A DNA stretch of 16,028 bases from Gammaproteobacteria bacterium (GCA_009839585.1 VXPI01000032.1:1-16028), one strand, 5' to 3'. Shown: positions 1 to 7,855, counted from the stretch's first letter. A program made the numbers and translations. The notes: a model not told the origin generated them from the sequence alone.

Positions 1-299
1 CTGGTGGTAATGTTGAAGGCACCCTGGCTTCGAGCCAATTGACCATTGATGCAGTCAGTTCCTTCCACGGACAGAGCATTGCCAAGAAAAAAAGTGGCGA
101 AAATGCCGGAAAGGTTCGACAATCCCAGAAACCGCCTGCAGAAATACCGAAGGCGAAACCCATTGACCCCATTAAGCTGACTACGCCACAGAAACCGTCT
201 CAACAGGGTTCCCAGAGAGAAAAAGAGGGTGCTATCGGCGCAAAACTCGCCACCCCGGAAGAATCCCGGTCGACATCCGTTTCCGGAAAGCCAAAATAA
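1..299 (+). CDS. Probable bactofilin (polymer-forming cytoskeletal protein), C-terminal fragment
   Basis: The reading frame is open from the left edge (first full codon at 3) to a TAA at 297-299, so only the last 98 codons of a longer gene are present. The first residues, GGNVEGTLASSQLTID followed by a S-x-F-H-G turn, resemble the final strands of the short-repeat beta-helix of bactofilins, which polymerise without nucleotide into filaments at the inner membrane. After about residue 25 the sequence changes to a long, apparently disordered tail rich in Lys, Pro, Gln and Ser with no hydrophobic segment. Bactofilins often have such tails outside the beta-helix core. The gene converges on ccmI with a 50-bp gap in which I see no convincing terminator. 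The assignment rests on only about 25 residues of repeat-like sequence, so another beta-helical protein is possible. Confidence 0.55.
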   Translation, partial: GGNVEGTLASSQLTIDAVSSFHGQSIAKKKSGENAGKVRQSQKPPAEIPKAKPIDPIKLTTPQKPSQQGSQREKEGAIGAKLATPEESRSTSVSGKPK

Positions 300-349
300 C
301 ACCACTGGCTTTACCTGGATTGGATGTGGGCACGCCCTGCAGGAATACG

Positions 350-1537
350 CTATTCAAGAATATCATTGATAGTCAGGGATAGAGGATTCTCGGGATCCCC
401 CGAGATCAAAATCGGTTTGCTCGCGATATCACCCGGATTCGATTGGGCTGTCCCACTTTTGGAAATCCGTGCCTGAATGACGATATCTTCAAAATCGTCC
501 ACTGTCATGGTTTCAATCATGGAATGGACATTGGAAAGGCTCACGGTTATCGGCAAGTCTCCGACAACCAGTTTGCGGACGGCAAGCGGGGCAGGGGGGC
601 CGTTGGCAGCTCTGGCGATTACAAATACAGTATCAGTTGATGAGACCATCCCAGACAGGCGTTCATCCAGTACAACTTCAACGATCAGGGTTTTCCCCTC
701 GCCAGCCTGATCGGTTCCGGATTCGCCGTTTAACATTGCTCGCTGTTGCTCAATCATCGTCAACAGTGATTGGCGCACCTCTTCCTCGTTCTGGACCATT
801 GTCAACAAGGCTTCCAGTTGCTCGATAGAGCTTTCTATCTCACCCCGGCTGCTTGCTCCCAGGGCTGATATCCATAATGCATTCTGATGTTGCGGGTCGA
901 TGGTCAGGGCCTGCTTGACGAATGATTCAGCTTCCGGGGTATAGGTGTCATTGTTATTCAGAATCACTGCGTTCGCAAGACCCGTGAGATGGTCAGGGTT
1001 GCCTGGCAACAGGTCATTCAATCTGCGGTATGCCGCCTCTGCCTTGACGGAATCGCCTATGGTTAAATACACTTGTCCGGCGATCTGTAGGGCTTCTAGG
1101 TTATCGGGATCTTCTTCAATCTTCTCTTCGAGTCGTCGGATCATCACCTCAATACTTTCCGGGGTATGAACAACTTCCGTTTGTGAGGGCAGCGAAGCAT
1201 CAAACATTAAGCCAGGATTGCCAATCTGAAAATACAGGCCAACTGAAACCCCGATCAGGAAAACCGGAATCCAGAGCGAATGCCGAAACGGAATAATCTT
1301 GCTGGCGGTAGTTTCCGTGATTCTTGTATCTTCCAGCAGGTTGTTTTTGATTTCATCTTCTGCCTCGATGCGATCCTCATTATCCATGTCCCCAACTTCT
1401 TGTATTCGCTCAAGAGCAATATCCGTGTTGGACTTCTCCCGTTCATCCCGTGAGATACGGGAACGATTCAGTAATGCGGGCAAAATCGCAACAATAGCGA
1501 CCACAAATAGTAGCAGGATGACTAGTATCGGAATCAC
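350..1537 (-). CDS. ccmI: Cytochrome c biogenesis protein CcmI (CycH-type, TPR)
   Basis: This is a 395-residue inner-membrane protein of System I cytochrome c maturation. It binds apocytochrome c and presents it to the CcmF/CcmH heme-ligation complex. An N-terminal membrane segment (about residues 1-24) is followed by a charged, acidic cytoplasmic loop, a second membrane segment (about 87-104), and a periplasmic part. The periplasmic part has TPR-like helices (about 136-245, with the DPDNLEAL and DPQHQNALW repeat starts) and a C-terminal beta domain (about 283-395) containing VFVIARAANGPPAPLAV and ARISKSG, which are typical of gammaproteobacterial CcmI. The ATG overlaps the ccmH stop by 4 bp (ATGA), suggesting translational coupling. 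It is the last gene of the operon and ends in TAG at 350-352. In E. coli this domain is fused to CcmH; here it is separate, as in Pseudomonas. Confidence 0.93.
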   Translation of the reverse strand: MIPILVILLLFVVAIVAILPALLNRSRISRDEREKSNTDIALERIQEVGDMDNEDRIEAEDEIKNNLLEDTRITETTASKIIPFRHSLWIPVFLIGVSVGLYFQIGNPGLMFDASLPSQTEVVHTPESIEVMIRRLEEKIEEDPDNLEALQIAGQVYLTIGDSVKAEAAYRRLNDLLPGNPDHLTGLANAVILNNNDTYTPEAESFVKQALTIDPQHQNALWISALGASSRGEIESSIEQLEALLTMVQNEEEVRQSLLTMIEQQRAMLNGESGTDQAGEGKTLIVEVVLDERLSGMVSSTDTVFVIARAANGPPAPLAVRKLVVGDLPITVSLSNVHSMIETMTVDDFEDIVIQARISKSGTAQSNPGDIASKPILISGDPENPLSLTINDILE

Positions 1538-2037
1538 GAAGAGGAGTCTCTTTTTCGTTTTTCCAGTAAATCGTCTGCGGCTTGTCGATCATTGTCACCG
1601 AGTTCCAGTAGATGAATTTGTGAGCGCTTTCGGATGCGGTGAATGATCACGGTCAGAATCAGCACAAATCCAAGAAAGGGTAGCCCCCAGAGGGCGAATG
1701 TCGAGGTCTTCAGAGGAGGGCGGTACATTACGAATGTTCCGAATCGATCAGTCATGTACTCGACGACTTCCTGATAGTTCTTGCCCTCGACTACCAGTTC
1801 GTGGGTCTTTTTTCTCAGGTCTGCGGCTAGCTCGGCATTGGAGTCCAGCAAATTCTGGTTCTTGCAAACCAGACATCGCAGCTCTCGGATTAACCGGTCA
1901 TAGGTCCTTTGTTGTTCGATAGTCGGCAACTCGGGTAATGGCTCATCCGCAAATCCGTCAAAGGGAAGTATTGATACAGCCAGTACCGAAACGAGGAAAA
2001 TCTTGGGTAATCGATTGATCAGGATTGACTGAATCAT
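1534..2037 (-). CDS. ccmH: Cytochrome c maturation protein CcmH (thiol-reducing subunit)
   Basis: This is a 167-residue membrane-anchored periplasmic thiol-disulfide protein that helps keep the apocytochrome CXXCH cysteines reduced for heme ligation. It has a hydrophobic signal segment (about residues 8-30), the family motif LRCLVCKNQNLLDSNA with redox cysteines C55 and C58, the three-helix domain ending near FVMYRPP, and a C-terminal membrane anchor (about 113-133) followed by a basic cytoplasmic tail. The length fits the short, non-fused CcmH. It overlaps both neighbours by 4 bp (ATGA with ccmG upstream and with ccmI downstream), so the three genes are probably translated in coupled fashion. 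I see nothing missing or unusual. Confidence 0.95.
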   Translation of the reverse strand: MIQSILINRLPKIFLVSVLAVSILPFDGFADEPLPELPTIEQQRTYDRLIRELRCLVCKNQNLLDSNAELAADLRKKTHELVVEGKNYQEVVEYMTDRFGTFVMYRPPLKTSTFALWGLPFLGFVLILTVIIHRIRKRSQIHLLELGDNDRQAADDLLEKRKRDSSS

Positions 2038-2582
2038 GATTCCTGCTCCCGCAAGAGGTCAACCAGGGGAAGAATCTGCTGACTGATAATTTCCGGGGTC
2101 AGTTGACCGATATGCTTGTATTGAATATACCCATTCTTGTCAATCAGGAAGGTTTCAGGAACCCCATACACCCCGTAATCTATTCCTACATCGCCGGTAG
2201 TATCCACGGCAATAAATCTATAAGGATTGCCATGCCTGTCTAGCCACTCGATGGCATCGGTTTGTACATCCTTGTAATTCAATCCCACGATTTGCACAAC
2301 GCCACTATTCGACAGGTCATTCAGAAGCGGATGTTCCTGAATACAGGCTACGCACCATGAAGCCCAGACATTGAGAAGCCAGACGTTACCCTGCATGTCC
2401 TGCTTGGAAAGTAGGTCTCGGTTCTCCAAATCCGGTAATGTGAATTCCGGTGCGGGTTTGCCGATTAGGGGAGAGGGGATATGTTCCGGGTTTTTCCCCA
2501 GGGAAATGTATAGAAGCACAGCCAATCCGCAGAAAATAACGAACGGCCACATTCCCCTGTATCGCTTACGTGAAAGGTTCAT
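2034..2582 (-). CDS. ccmG: Thiol:disulfide interchange protein CcmG (DsbE)
   Basis: This is a 182-residue membrane-tethered thioredoxin-fold protein that acts in the periplasm as a specific reductant in cytochrome c maturation. An N-terminal anchor (about residues 12-28) precedes the thioredoxin domain beginning at GKPAPEFTLPDL. The active site is WASWCVACIQEHP with cysteines C77 and C80. The family's extra acidic insert region and the cis-Pro loop (GVYGVPETFLID, about residues 138-149) are present. The dipeptide between the cysteines is Val-Ala rather than the Pro-Thr of E. coli CcmG, a variation also seen in other thioredoxin-like reductases. Its ATG overlaps the ccmF stop by 4 bp, and its own TGA overlaps the ccmH start. 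Confidence 0.95.
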   Translation of the reverse strand: MNLSRKRYRGMWPFVIFCGLAVLLYISLGKNPEHIPSPLIGKPAPEFTLPDLENRDLLSKQDMQGNVWLLNVWASWCVACIQEHPLLNDLSNSGVVQIVGLNYKDVQTDAIEWLDRHGNPYRFIAVDTTGDVGIDYGVYGVPETFLIDKNGYIQYKHIGQLTPEIISQQILPLVDLLREQES

Positions 2583-4543
2583 GCTGGATTCTGCACAGGC
2601 TTCAGGTCTCTGGTTCTGGCACGATTACGGTAGCGTTTGTCAGTTGCACCCATGAGTCCCCCTATCGCCATGAATATGGCACCCAGCCAGATCCAGCGAA
2701 CGAAGGGTTTCCAGTAAATTCTGACTGCCCATATTTGCGAATTCTCCAGCGGTTCACCCAACGCAACATACAAGTCACGGGTAAACCCCGGATCAATGGC
2801 TGCTTCGGTCATCGGATTCTGCTGAACACGATAAATTCGTTTTTCCGGTTCAAGCAAGGCGACTTGATGACCGGATTTATAGACATTGAAAACCCCGGTC
2901 ACAGAACTGTAGTTGGGCCCTTCACGATTAACTACATCTTCAAATACGAAAGTATAGTCTTCGATTTCATACTGATCTCCGGTCTGCATGCGAACATCCT
3001 TTTCGATGCTGTAGACGGTAGTCATAACGACACCTATGATGAATACTCCAAGCCCGATATGTGCAGTAATCATTCCATAAATTGCGCGTGGTGTTGACCG
3101 CAGGTTGCGCAAGCGGTTGTTCTGGCCCATTCTGTCCACAACCACCGAAAGACTGAGTAGGATAACCAGAGTGCCTCCGGTAATGCCGGCTACAACCCCA
3201 AACGAGTAAAACGGCATGGATAGGGGGATGAGAATGCCAACGAGTACGGATGCTATACCGGCCAGCAGGACTCGATTTCGCACTCGTGAGAAATCATCCC
3301 TTTTCCACCTAAGCAAGGCACCGGTACCTACCGCGATAAGAAGCGGGAAACCAAGCCAGGTGAAAACGAAATCGAAATAGGGTGGTCCAACTGAAATCTT
3401 GCCAAGGTTGAGGGCATCAAAAATCAATGGATACAGCGTTCCAAGCAGGACCGAAAAACACAAAACCCCGAATAGGACGTTATTGACGAGAATCATCATT
3501 TCCCGTGAAACAGGATGAAATCGGACCCGGCTTACTATGGTCGAGGTTCTGTAGGCATATAGCAGCAGGGAACTGCCAGTCACGACACCAAGAAAAATCA
3601 GGATGAAGAGACCTCTTGTTGGATCCGTTGCGAACGCATGCACGGAAATCAATACGCCAGACCTGACCAGGAATGTACCCAGCAGAGAAAGAGAGAAAGC
3701 CAGAACTGCCAGTAGCACAGACCAGGCTTTGAACACGCCGCGTTTTTCGGTTGCAGCAAGGGAGTGAATGAGGGCTGTCCCAACCAGCCAGGGCATGAAA
3801 GAGGCATTTTCTACAGGATCCCAGAACCACCAGCCTCCCCATCCGAGTTCGTAGTAGGCCCACCAGGATCCCAGAGCGATTCCAATGGTCAGAAATACCC
3901 ATGCCATGTTGGCCCACGGGCGAGTCCAGCGTGCCCATGCTGAATCAAATCGACCGCCCAGAAGTGCCGCAATTGAAAATGCAAACGGCACAGAAAAGCC
4001 CACATAACCCAAATAGAGCATTGGTGGATGTACGGCCAGTCCAAAATCCTGAAGCAGGGGATTCAGGTCACGCCCTTCCAATGGTGCCGGGAATAAGCGG
4101 GTAAATGGATTGGAGGTAAGCAGGGTGAATAACAGAAAGCCTACGCTTACCAGACCCATGATGGCAATTACCCGGCTTGACAGCGATGAGGGCAGGGATT
4201 TTGAAAACAGGGCTACCGCCGCAGTCCAGCCTGACAGAATGAGAATCCAGAGCAACAAGGATCCTTCATGCCCGCCCCATACTCCGGAAATCTTGTAAAT
4301 CAGCGGAAGCTCCGTGTTGGAGTGGTTTGCAACATATGCGACAGAAAAGTCGTTGTTGAGAAAGGCCCAGGTTAGACAGAAATACGAAAATGAAACCAGC
4401 AGAAATTGGGCCAATGCAGCGGGCTGGGCGAAGGCAATCCAGGTAACAACTCCCCGGTAAGCACCGAGCAAGGGCAGGGTCGCCATGAGAAGACCCAACG
4501 CCAGAGCCAGAATTAGTGAAAAATGTCCGAGTTCGGGGATCAT
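2579..4543 (-). CDS. ccmF: Heme lyase CcmF (cytochrome c-type biogenesis, WWD family)
   Basis: This 654-residue polytopic inner-membrane protein is the core of the heme ligation complex that transfers heme from CcmE to apocytochrome c. The WWD signature GWGGWWFWDPVENASFMPWL lies at about residues 234-253. Conserved histidines flank it: H172 and H260, H302 in SVHAFATDP, and H92 in GGHEGSLLLW; a further His is in the MITAHIGLG segment. At least a dozen hydrophobic segments run through the protein, and a larger periplasmic domain sits near the C-terminus (about 525-610). Length is normal for the family. The ATG lies two bases after the ccmE stop, and the TGA overlaps the ccmG start. Large open frames on the opposite strand here are shadows of this gene. 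Confidence 0.97.
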   Translation of the reverse strand: MIPELGHFSLILALALGLLMATLPLLGAYRGVVTWIAFAQPAALAQFLLVSFSYFCLTWAFLNNDFSVAYVANHSNTELPLIYKISGVWGGHEGSLLLWILILSGWTAAVALFSKSLPSSLSSRVIAIMGLVSVGFLLFTLLTSNPFTRLFPAPLEGRDLNPLLQDFGLAVHPPMLYLGYVGFSVPFAFSIAALLGGRFDSAWARWTRPWANMAWVFLTIGIALGSWWAYYELGWGGWWFWDPVENASFMPWLVGTALIHSLAATEKRGVFKAWSVLLAVLAFSLSLLGTFLVRSGVLISVHAFATDPTRGLFILIFLGVVTGSSLLLYAYRTSTIVSRVRFHPVSREMMILVNNVLFGVLCFSVLLGTLYPLIFDALNLGKISVGPPYFDFVFTWLGFPLLIAVGTGALLRWKRDDFSRVRNRVLLAGIASVLVGILIPLSMPFYSFGVVAGITGGTLVILLSLSVVVDRMGQNNRLRNLRSTPRAIYGMITAHIGLGVFIIGVVMTTVYSIEKDVRMQTGDQYEIEDYTFVFEDVVNREGPNYSSVTGVFNVYKSGHQVALLEPEKRIYRVQQNPMTEAAIDPGFTRDLYVALGEPLENSQIWAVRIYWKPFVRWIWLGAIFMAIGGLMGATDKRYRNRARTRDLKPVQNPA

Positions 4544-4545
4544 TG

Positions 4546-4995
4546 TCAGTACCCGGATTCTTCGGGTTGCTGGCCATGAGCAGCTTTTATCGACTCGCTG
4601 ATTTCAGGTGCCATATAGGTTTCGTCATGCTTGGCCAGAACCTGATCAGCGACAAATCGGTTATTCTGCATTTTGCCGCTTGCCACTATACCCTGACCCT
4701 CCCGGAATAAGTCAGGCAGTATGCCGTTATAGGCGACAGTAACAACTTTAGCGGTATCGGTAAGATCAAAGCTTACCTCCAGGCTATCCGGATTCCGGTC
4801 CACTGATCCCTTTACTACCATTCCTCCGATTCGAACGGTTGCATCGGATGGTACTTCCCCTGCATGCACCTGACTAGGGCTATAGAACAAATTGATGTTT
4901 TCGTTCAGTGAGAGCAGTGCCAGTACTGCAGATATCGAAACACCGGCTAATATCATGGTGACGATTAACAGCCTTGTTTTTCGTTGTGCCTGCAT
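4546..4995 (-). CDS. ccmE: Heme chaperone CcmE
   Basis: This 149-residue membrane-anchored periplasmic protein carries heme covalently and delivers it to CcmF. An uncleaved N-terminal anchor (about residues 8-30) precedes the OB-fold domain (about 45-120), with the typical VRIGGMVVKGSV start and the VTVAYNGILPDLFREGQGIVASG core. The heme-binding site VLAKHDETYMAPE is intact: H123 is the covalent heme attachment residue and Y127 the axial ligand, by alignment with E. coli H130 and Y134. The tail after about residue 131 is short and flexible, as expected. A 42-bp gap separates it from ccmD; the distance to ccmF is 2 bp. Confidence 0.97.
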   Translation of the reverse strand: MQAQRKTRLLIVTMILAGVSISAVLALLSLNENINLFYSPSQVHAGEVPSDATVRIGGMVVKGSVDRNPDSLEVSFDLTDTAKVVTVAYNGILPDLFREGQGIVASGKMQNNRFVADQVLAKHDETYMAPEISESIKAAHGQQPEESGY

Positions 4996-5037
4996 AATCC
5001 GGAACGACCTGGTCTATATGTAATGATCGGGAATGGG

Positions 5038-5193
5038 TTATTTGACCGGTTTCTGATGTTCTGCTATTTCATCGACAAGCTGCCTGTGGCGGCGTACAGG
5101 GGCTACGAAACCATATGCCAAAACTGCAAAAACCACTGCATAGCTGGTCCAGATATAGAAACCATGACCTCCCATGTTCAGGAATTCAGCCAT
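5038..5193 (-). CDS. ccmD: Heme exporter protein CcmD
   Basis: This is a 51-residue single-pass membrane protein that stabilises the CcmABC complex and aids release of heme-loaded CcmE. I place the start at the ATG at 5191-5193, giving MAEFLNMGGHGFYIWTSY, which matches the usual CcmD beginning (F-x-M-G-G-[HY]-x-x-[FY]-[VI]-W). A longer frame reaches to 5229, but its extra 12 residues do not fit the family. One hydrophobic helix spans about residues 12-31, followed by a basic and then mixed-charge cytoplasmic tail (RRHRQLVDEI). The start codon lies inside the end of ccmC, an 8-bp overlap, consistent with translational coupling. Confidence 0.93.
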   Translation of the reverse strand: MAEFLNMGGHGFYIWTSYAVVFAVLAYGFVAPVRRHRQLVDEIAEHQKPVK

Positions 5194-5980
5194 GCACGAT
5201 CTCCCTGACCCATTGGGTTCGTCGTTCAAGATCCAGCAATTCGCATCGAACCCGATTAAACAAGACTGAAATGAAATACAGGTTCATGGCAACTGTGGTG
5301 ATCAGTAGGGGTATCAGCATTCGTGTATCAATGCTCGGACCGTCCATTCGAAACACTGTTGACCCTTGATGCAGGGTATTCCACCATTCAACCGAATAAT
5401 GAATTATGGGGATGTTTACCAATCCGACAAGACTAAGAACAGCGGTTGCACGTGAAGCAGTGCTTCGGTCCGGTATCGCTTTATCCAGAGCCATATAGCC
5501 CATGTACAAAAAGAGTAGCACCAATTCGGAAGTCAATCGGGCATCCCAGATCCAGTAAGTGCCCCAGGTCGGCTTTCCCCATAATGAACCGGTAACCAAG
5601 GCGCAAAATGTGAATGCGGCACCGATTGGGGCGCATGCTCGCGATACGCAAAATGACACTTTCATCTTCCAGACCAGTCCGATAGTGGCTGAAACAGCCA
5701 TCAGGATATAGACCGAAAGCGACATCCAGGCAGAGGGTACATGGATGAAGATAATACGATAGCTGTCTCCCATCTGATAATCAGGCGGGGCAACAAAGAG
5801 CCCCATATAGACGCCTGCCACCATCAGAATGAGTGCACACCATCCTGCACGCGGTGCCCAGCGGGAGGCAACGCGGTAAAAATAGGACGAAGAACCAAAA
5901 CGATGAAACCAGACCCAGGAATTGCGTATTTGCCTTGGTGTTGGAGTATGATTTTTCGATTCGGTGTAATGTGAGGTCAT
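5186..5980 (-). CDS. ccmC: Heme ABC transporter permease/heme handling protein CcmC
   Basis: This is a 264-residue WWD-family membrane protein that presents heme to CcmE at the periplasmic face. The tryptophan-rich segment WGKPTWGTYWIWDARLTSEL lies at about residues 134-153. The two expected heme-ligand histidines flank it: H80 in IIFIHVPSAW and H194 in IIHYSVEWWNTLHQG. Six hydrophobic helices can be counted. Relative to shorter homologues starting near W-x-W-F-H-x-x-G, the protein has an N-terminal extension of about 20 polar residues. The ATG at 5978-5980 is the only nearby ATG in frame, so the extension may be real. The ribosome binding site is weak. A 52-bp gap follows ccmB, and the end overlaps ccmD by 8 bp. 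Confidence 0.96.
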   Translation of the reverse strand: MTSHYTESKNHTPTPRQIRNSWVWFHRFGSSSYFYRVASRWAPRAGWCALILMVAGVYMGLFVAPPDYQMGDSYRIIFIHVPSAWMSLSVYILMAVSATIGLVWKMKVSFCVSRACAPIGAAFTFCALVTGSLWGKPTWGTYWIWDARLTSELVLLFLYMGYMALDKAIPDRSTASRATAVLSLVGLVNIPIIHYSVEWWNTLHQGSTVFRMDGPSIDTRMLIPLLITTVAMNLYFISVLFNRVRCELLDLERRTQWVREIVHG

Positions 5981-6032
5981 GTTTGATCAGAATCTGCTAA
6001 CCAACACTTGATTTTATCCGATTTGGGTTTGC

Positions 6033-6692
6033 TCAACTCATGTTGATTCGAAGAGCGGCCGCTGTTGCGAATGGTGCCAGGGTTATGCTGAGTACCAGCA
6101 TGGCACCCATCAGGTAAGCCTGGCCAGTCCACGGAAAACCGGCCAGATCGGCACTGATGCAACTGGCTCCAAAAATCAGTACCGGGATATACAGGGGAAG
6201 AGTAATCAGGGTCAATAGCACGCCACTGTAGCGAAGTCCTACGGTAAGTGCGGCACCTATTGAGCCGACCATGCTCAGGGTTGGTGTGCCCAGCAAAAGA
6301 CTCACAATCAAGGCGTCAAATGTGTATGCCGGAATATGCAGCATCATGGCAATGACAAGGCACATCACGATCAGCGGCAATCCAGAGAACAGCCAATGCG
6401 AGATTATGCGTGCAAAAGCGATGACATATAGTGAATCGGCGGCGATAAACATCTGGTCCATGGTCCCGTCAATAAAGTCTTCCTTGAACAGTGTATCGAG
6501 GGCAAGCAAGGTAGCCAGGAGTGCCGAAATCCAGATAATTCCGGGTGCGATACTTTGCAGGGCTTCCGGATCTGGGGTGACCGCAAGTGGGAACAGTGAC
6601 GTAATTATGATAAAGAATCCGATGGGTTGAATCGCACCGGAGAGATTGTGTGAGACACACTTGAGGTCCCGTTTGATGATCGTGATCAACAT
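6033..6692 (-). CDS. ccmB: Heme exporter permease CcmB
   Basis: This is a 219-residue polytopic inner-membrane protein, the permease partner of CcmA in the ABC complex that drives release of holo-CcmE from CcmC. It begins with a basic cytoplasmic stretch (IIKRDLKCVSHNLSG). The family features are visible: PIGFFIIITSLFPLAV, then GIIWISALLATLLALDTLFKEDFIDGTMDQM, and a run of hydrophobic helices to the C-terminus, about six in all. Length is normal. The ATG lies within the last codons of ccmA (7-bp overlap), and no strong Shine-Dalgarno is visible, so coupling to ccmA is likely. Confidence 0.95.
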   Translation of the reverse strand: MLITIIKRDLKCVSHNLSGAIQPIGFFIIITSLFPLAVTPDPEALQSIAPGIIWISALLATLLALDTLFKEDFIDGTMDQMFIAADSLYVIAFARIISHWLFSGLPLIVMCLVIAMMLHIPAYTFDALIVSLLLGTPTLSMVGSIGAALTVGLRYSGVLLTLITLPLYIPVLIFGASCISADLAGFPWTGQAYLMGAMLVLSITLAPFATAAALRINMS

Positions 6693-7378
6693 TGAGGGTG
6701 ATCGCCCTTGAAATTTCGAAGATCAATCTCCGTATCGTTCTTAAATCCGGAATGAATCGACTGGTGAGAGCAATAGATGGTCATGCCTCCCGCCTCTAAG
6801 TGGCATCTGGCAAGATCAAGCAAGAGATCGATGCCCTGGTCGTCAAGTGATGTAACTGGTTCATCAAGTAGCCACAAATCATGTTGATTAAGAGCGAGTC
6901 TGGAGAGGGCAACTCGCTGTCTCTGTCCAGCCGAGAGGCGCATACAGGGCAGTTTCGAGCAATGTGCCACGTTCAGTTTTTCCAGACATTCAGTCGGAGA
7001 CATGCCGGATAAGTTGCCAGTCATGCGTGCATAGAACTCTAGATTTTCGAGAGCAGTCAACTCACCGCGAATACCGGTTGTATGACCTATGTAGGCAATA
7101 TTTGGCTTATTGGCGGAGTTGTCTCTATTTCCTGGACCGGTACTCCAGCGAATTTGCCCCAAGGCAGGTTTATGAATACCTGCTATGGTACGTATCAAGG
7201 TGGTTTTCCCCGATCCATTGGGCCCAAGAATTCGCAGGCTTTGACTCTTTTCAAGCGAAAAGGAAAGGTTCGAAAATAATGGAGCGTCGGAGCGCTCACA
7301 GGTCAGGTTTTCAACCGACAGAAGTGCTTGACTTGTATGTGCATCGATTGAATGGGTGTCTTTGATTGGGGTGCTCAA
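6686..7378 (-). CDS. ccmA: Heme exporter ATP-binding protein CcmA
   Basis: This is the ATPase subunit of the CcmAB complex, about 230 residues long. All ABC ATPase motifs are present: Walker A GPNGSGKTT (52-60), signature LSAGQRQRVALSRL (148-161), Walker B LWLLDEP (168-174), D-loop SLDD, and a switch histidine H205 in CSHQS. The start is uncertain. The frame contains no ATG or GTG before the conserved LLSVENLTCER stretch. The TTG at 7376-7378 is the first usable codon after an in-frame stop, and it would give about 18 residues more than typical CcmA. A CTG at about 7322 would give a start matching the family, but it also lacks a clear ribosome binding site. This is the promoter-proximal gene of ccmABCDEFGHI, divergent from dinB across a 477-bp spacer. 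Confidence 0.94.
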   Translation of the reverse strand: MSTPIKDTHSIDAHTSQALLSVENLTCERSDAPLFSNLSFSLEKSQSLRILGPNGSGKTTLIRTIAGIHKPALGQIRWSTGPGNRDNSANKPNIAYIGHTTGIRGELTALENLEFYARMTGNLSGMSPTECLEKLNVAHCSKLPCMRLSAGQRQRVALSRLALNQHDLWLLDEPVTSLDDQGIDLLLDLARCHLEAGGMTIYCSHQSIHSGFKNDTEIDLRNFKGDHPQC

Positions 7379-7412
7379 TTGGCTGTTCAGTGGGGAAGTC
7401 TGGTTTCAGGAT

Positions 7413-7432
7413 GCCCATGTAGCAGCACGGGC
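7413..7432 (-). promoter_or_regulatory. Hairpin in the ccmA leader, near the start codon
   Basis: Read on the minus strand, GCCCGTG and CATGGGC form a 7-bp stem with one G-U pair around a 6-nt loop, ending about 34 nt before the TTG start of ccmA. The plus-strand version has an A-C mismatch, so the structure favours the ccmA transcript. No T-run follows, so it is not an intrinsic terminator. A role in ccmA translation is only inferred. Confidence 0.35.
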
Positions 7433-7453
7433 GAATAAAGCGAACGGATCGAA

Positions 7454-7483
7454 AGCAGCTGTAAATCATTTAAGGATGCTGCT
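7454..7483 (-). promoter_or_regulatory. Larger hairpin in the ccmA leader
   Basis: AGCAGC at 7454-7459 pairs with GCTGCT at 7478-7483, and a nested TAAA/TTTA stem lies between them (7462-7465 with 7469-7472). A second AGCAGC at 7421-7426 could pair with 7478-7483 instead, so two alternative foldings exist in the leader RNA. No T-run follows on either strand. Confidence 0.3.
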
Positions 7484-7676
7484 AATAAACTCTTTCCTGA
7501 GTTTACGCTAATTCATTCATGCTGCGAAGTAATGCCATATGAAGAACGCTTGCACTTCTTTTGCAAAATCTAATCCGGAAATTATTCGAACGGTAAGTTT
7601 AACTCACATAAAGGGTTAGAATTGGGTGGCGGATAACTACGAAAAAAGCCAATAATAACGTCTTTGTAACTCGGAA

Positions 7677-7720
7677 TTTCGAAACAGGTTCTTTTGATGT
7701 GACTGAAACATTTCGCGAAA
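7677..7720. promoter_or_regulatory. Pair of palindromes TTTCGAAA and TTTCGCGAAA
   Basis: TTTCGAAA occupies 7677-7684 and TTTCGCGAAA occupies 7711-7720. Both are perfect palindromes with the same TTTCG...CGAAA type of arm, centred 35 bp apart in the spacer between divergent operons. Each is followed or preceded by a GAAACA word. They could be operator half-arrays for a dimeric repressor. Short palindromes also arise by chance, so this is tentative. Confidence 0.25.
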
Positions 7721-7855
7721 ATGCAGTGAAGGCATGTGGGCATTTCCTATTGGCATGGCCCTGCTCTGGTTTCCGCAAGTGTTCGGGCATCAAGAAAAAC
7801 CTTTGCTTCAAGCCCATATTTTGTTACTGAGTCGGCACGGTTACAGTGATTGATC

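Larger units (their letters stand above)
7379..7855. other. Non-coding spacer between divergent ccmA and dinB
   Basis: This 477-bp stretch contains no gene I can support. It must hold the promoters for the ccm operon (leftward) and for dinB (rightward), but I see no sequence close enough to a sigma-70 consensus to place either one. Instead it contains two hairpins in what would be the ccmA leader (7413-7432 and 7454-7483) and two short perfect palindromes (7677-7684 and 7711-7720). I found no FNR-type TTGAT-N4-ATCAA site and no LexA box. A 72-codon frame on the minus strand (7599-7817) has an arbitrary composition and no recognisable motif. Confidence 0.6.

Noticed and set aside
2570..3097. 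175-codon frame on the plus strand opposite ccmF
   Set aside because: It is an antisense shadow of a well-recognised gene; its translation has no family features.
5194..5229. 12-codon extension of ccmD
   Set aside because: The family begins at MAEFLNMGGHGFY; the extra residues lie inside ccmC and fit no CcmD.
7599..7817. 72-codon open frame on the minus strand in the ccmA-dinB spacer
   Set aside because: No ribosome site, no recognisable motif, composition unlike the neighbouring genes, and placed where promoters must lie.
7828..7847. LexA-like CTG...ACAG upstream of dinB
   Set aside because: The two half-sites are too far apart (20 bp in total instead of 16), and the inner bases do not match the gammaproteobacterial LexA box.
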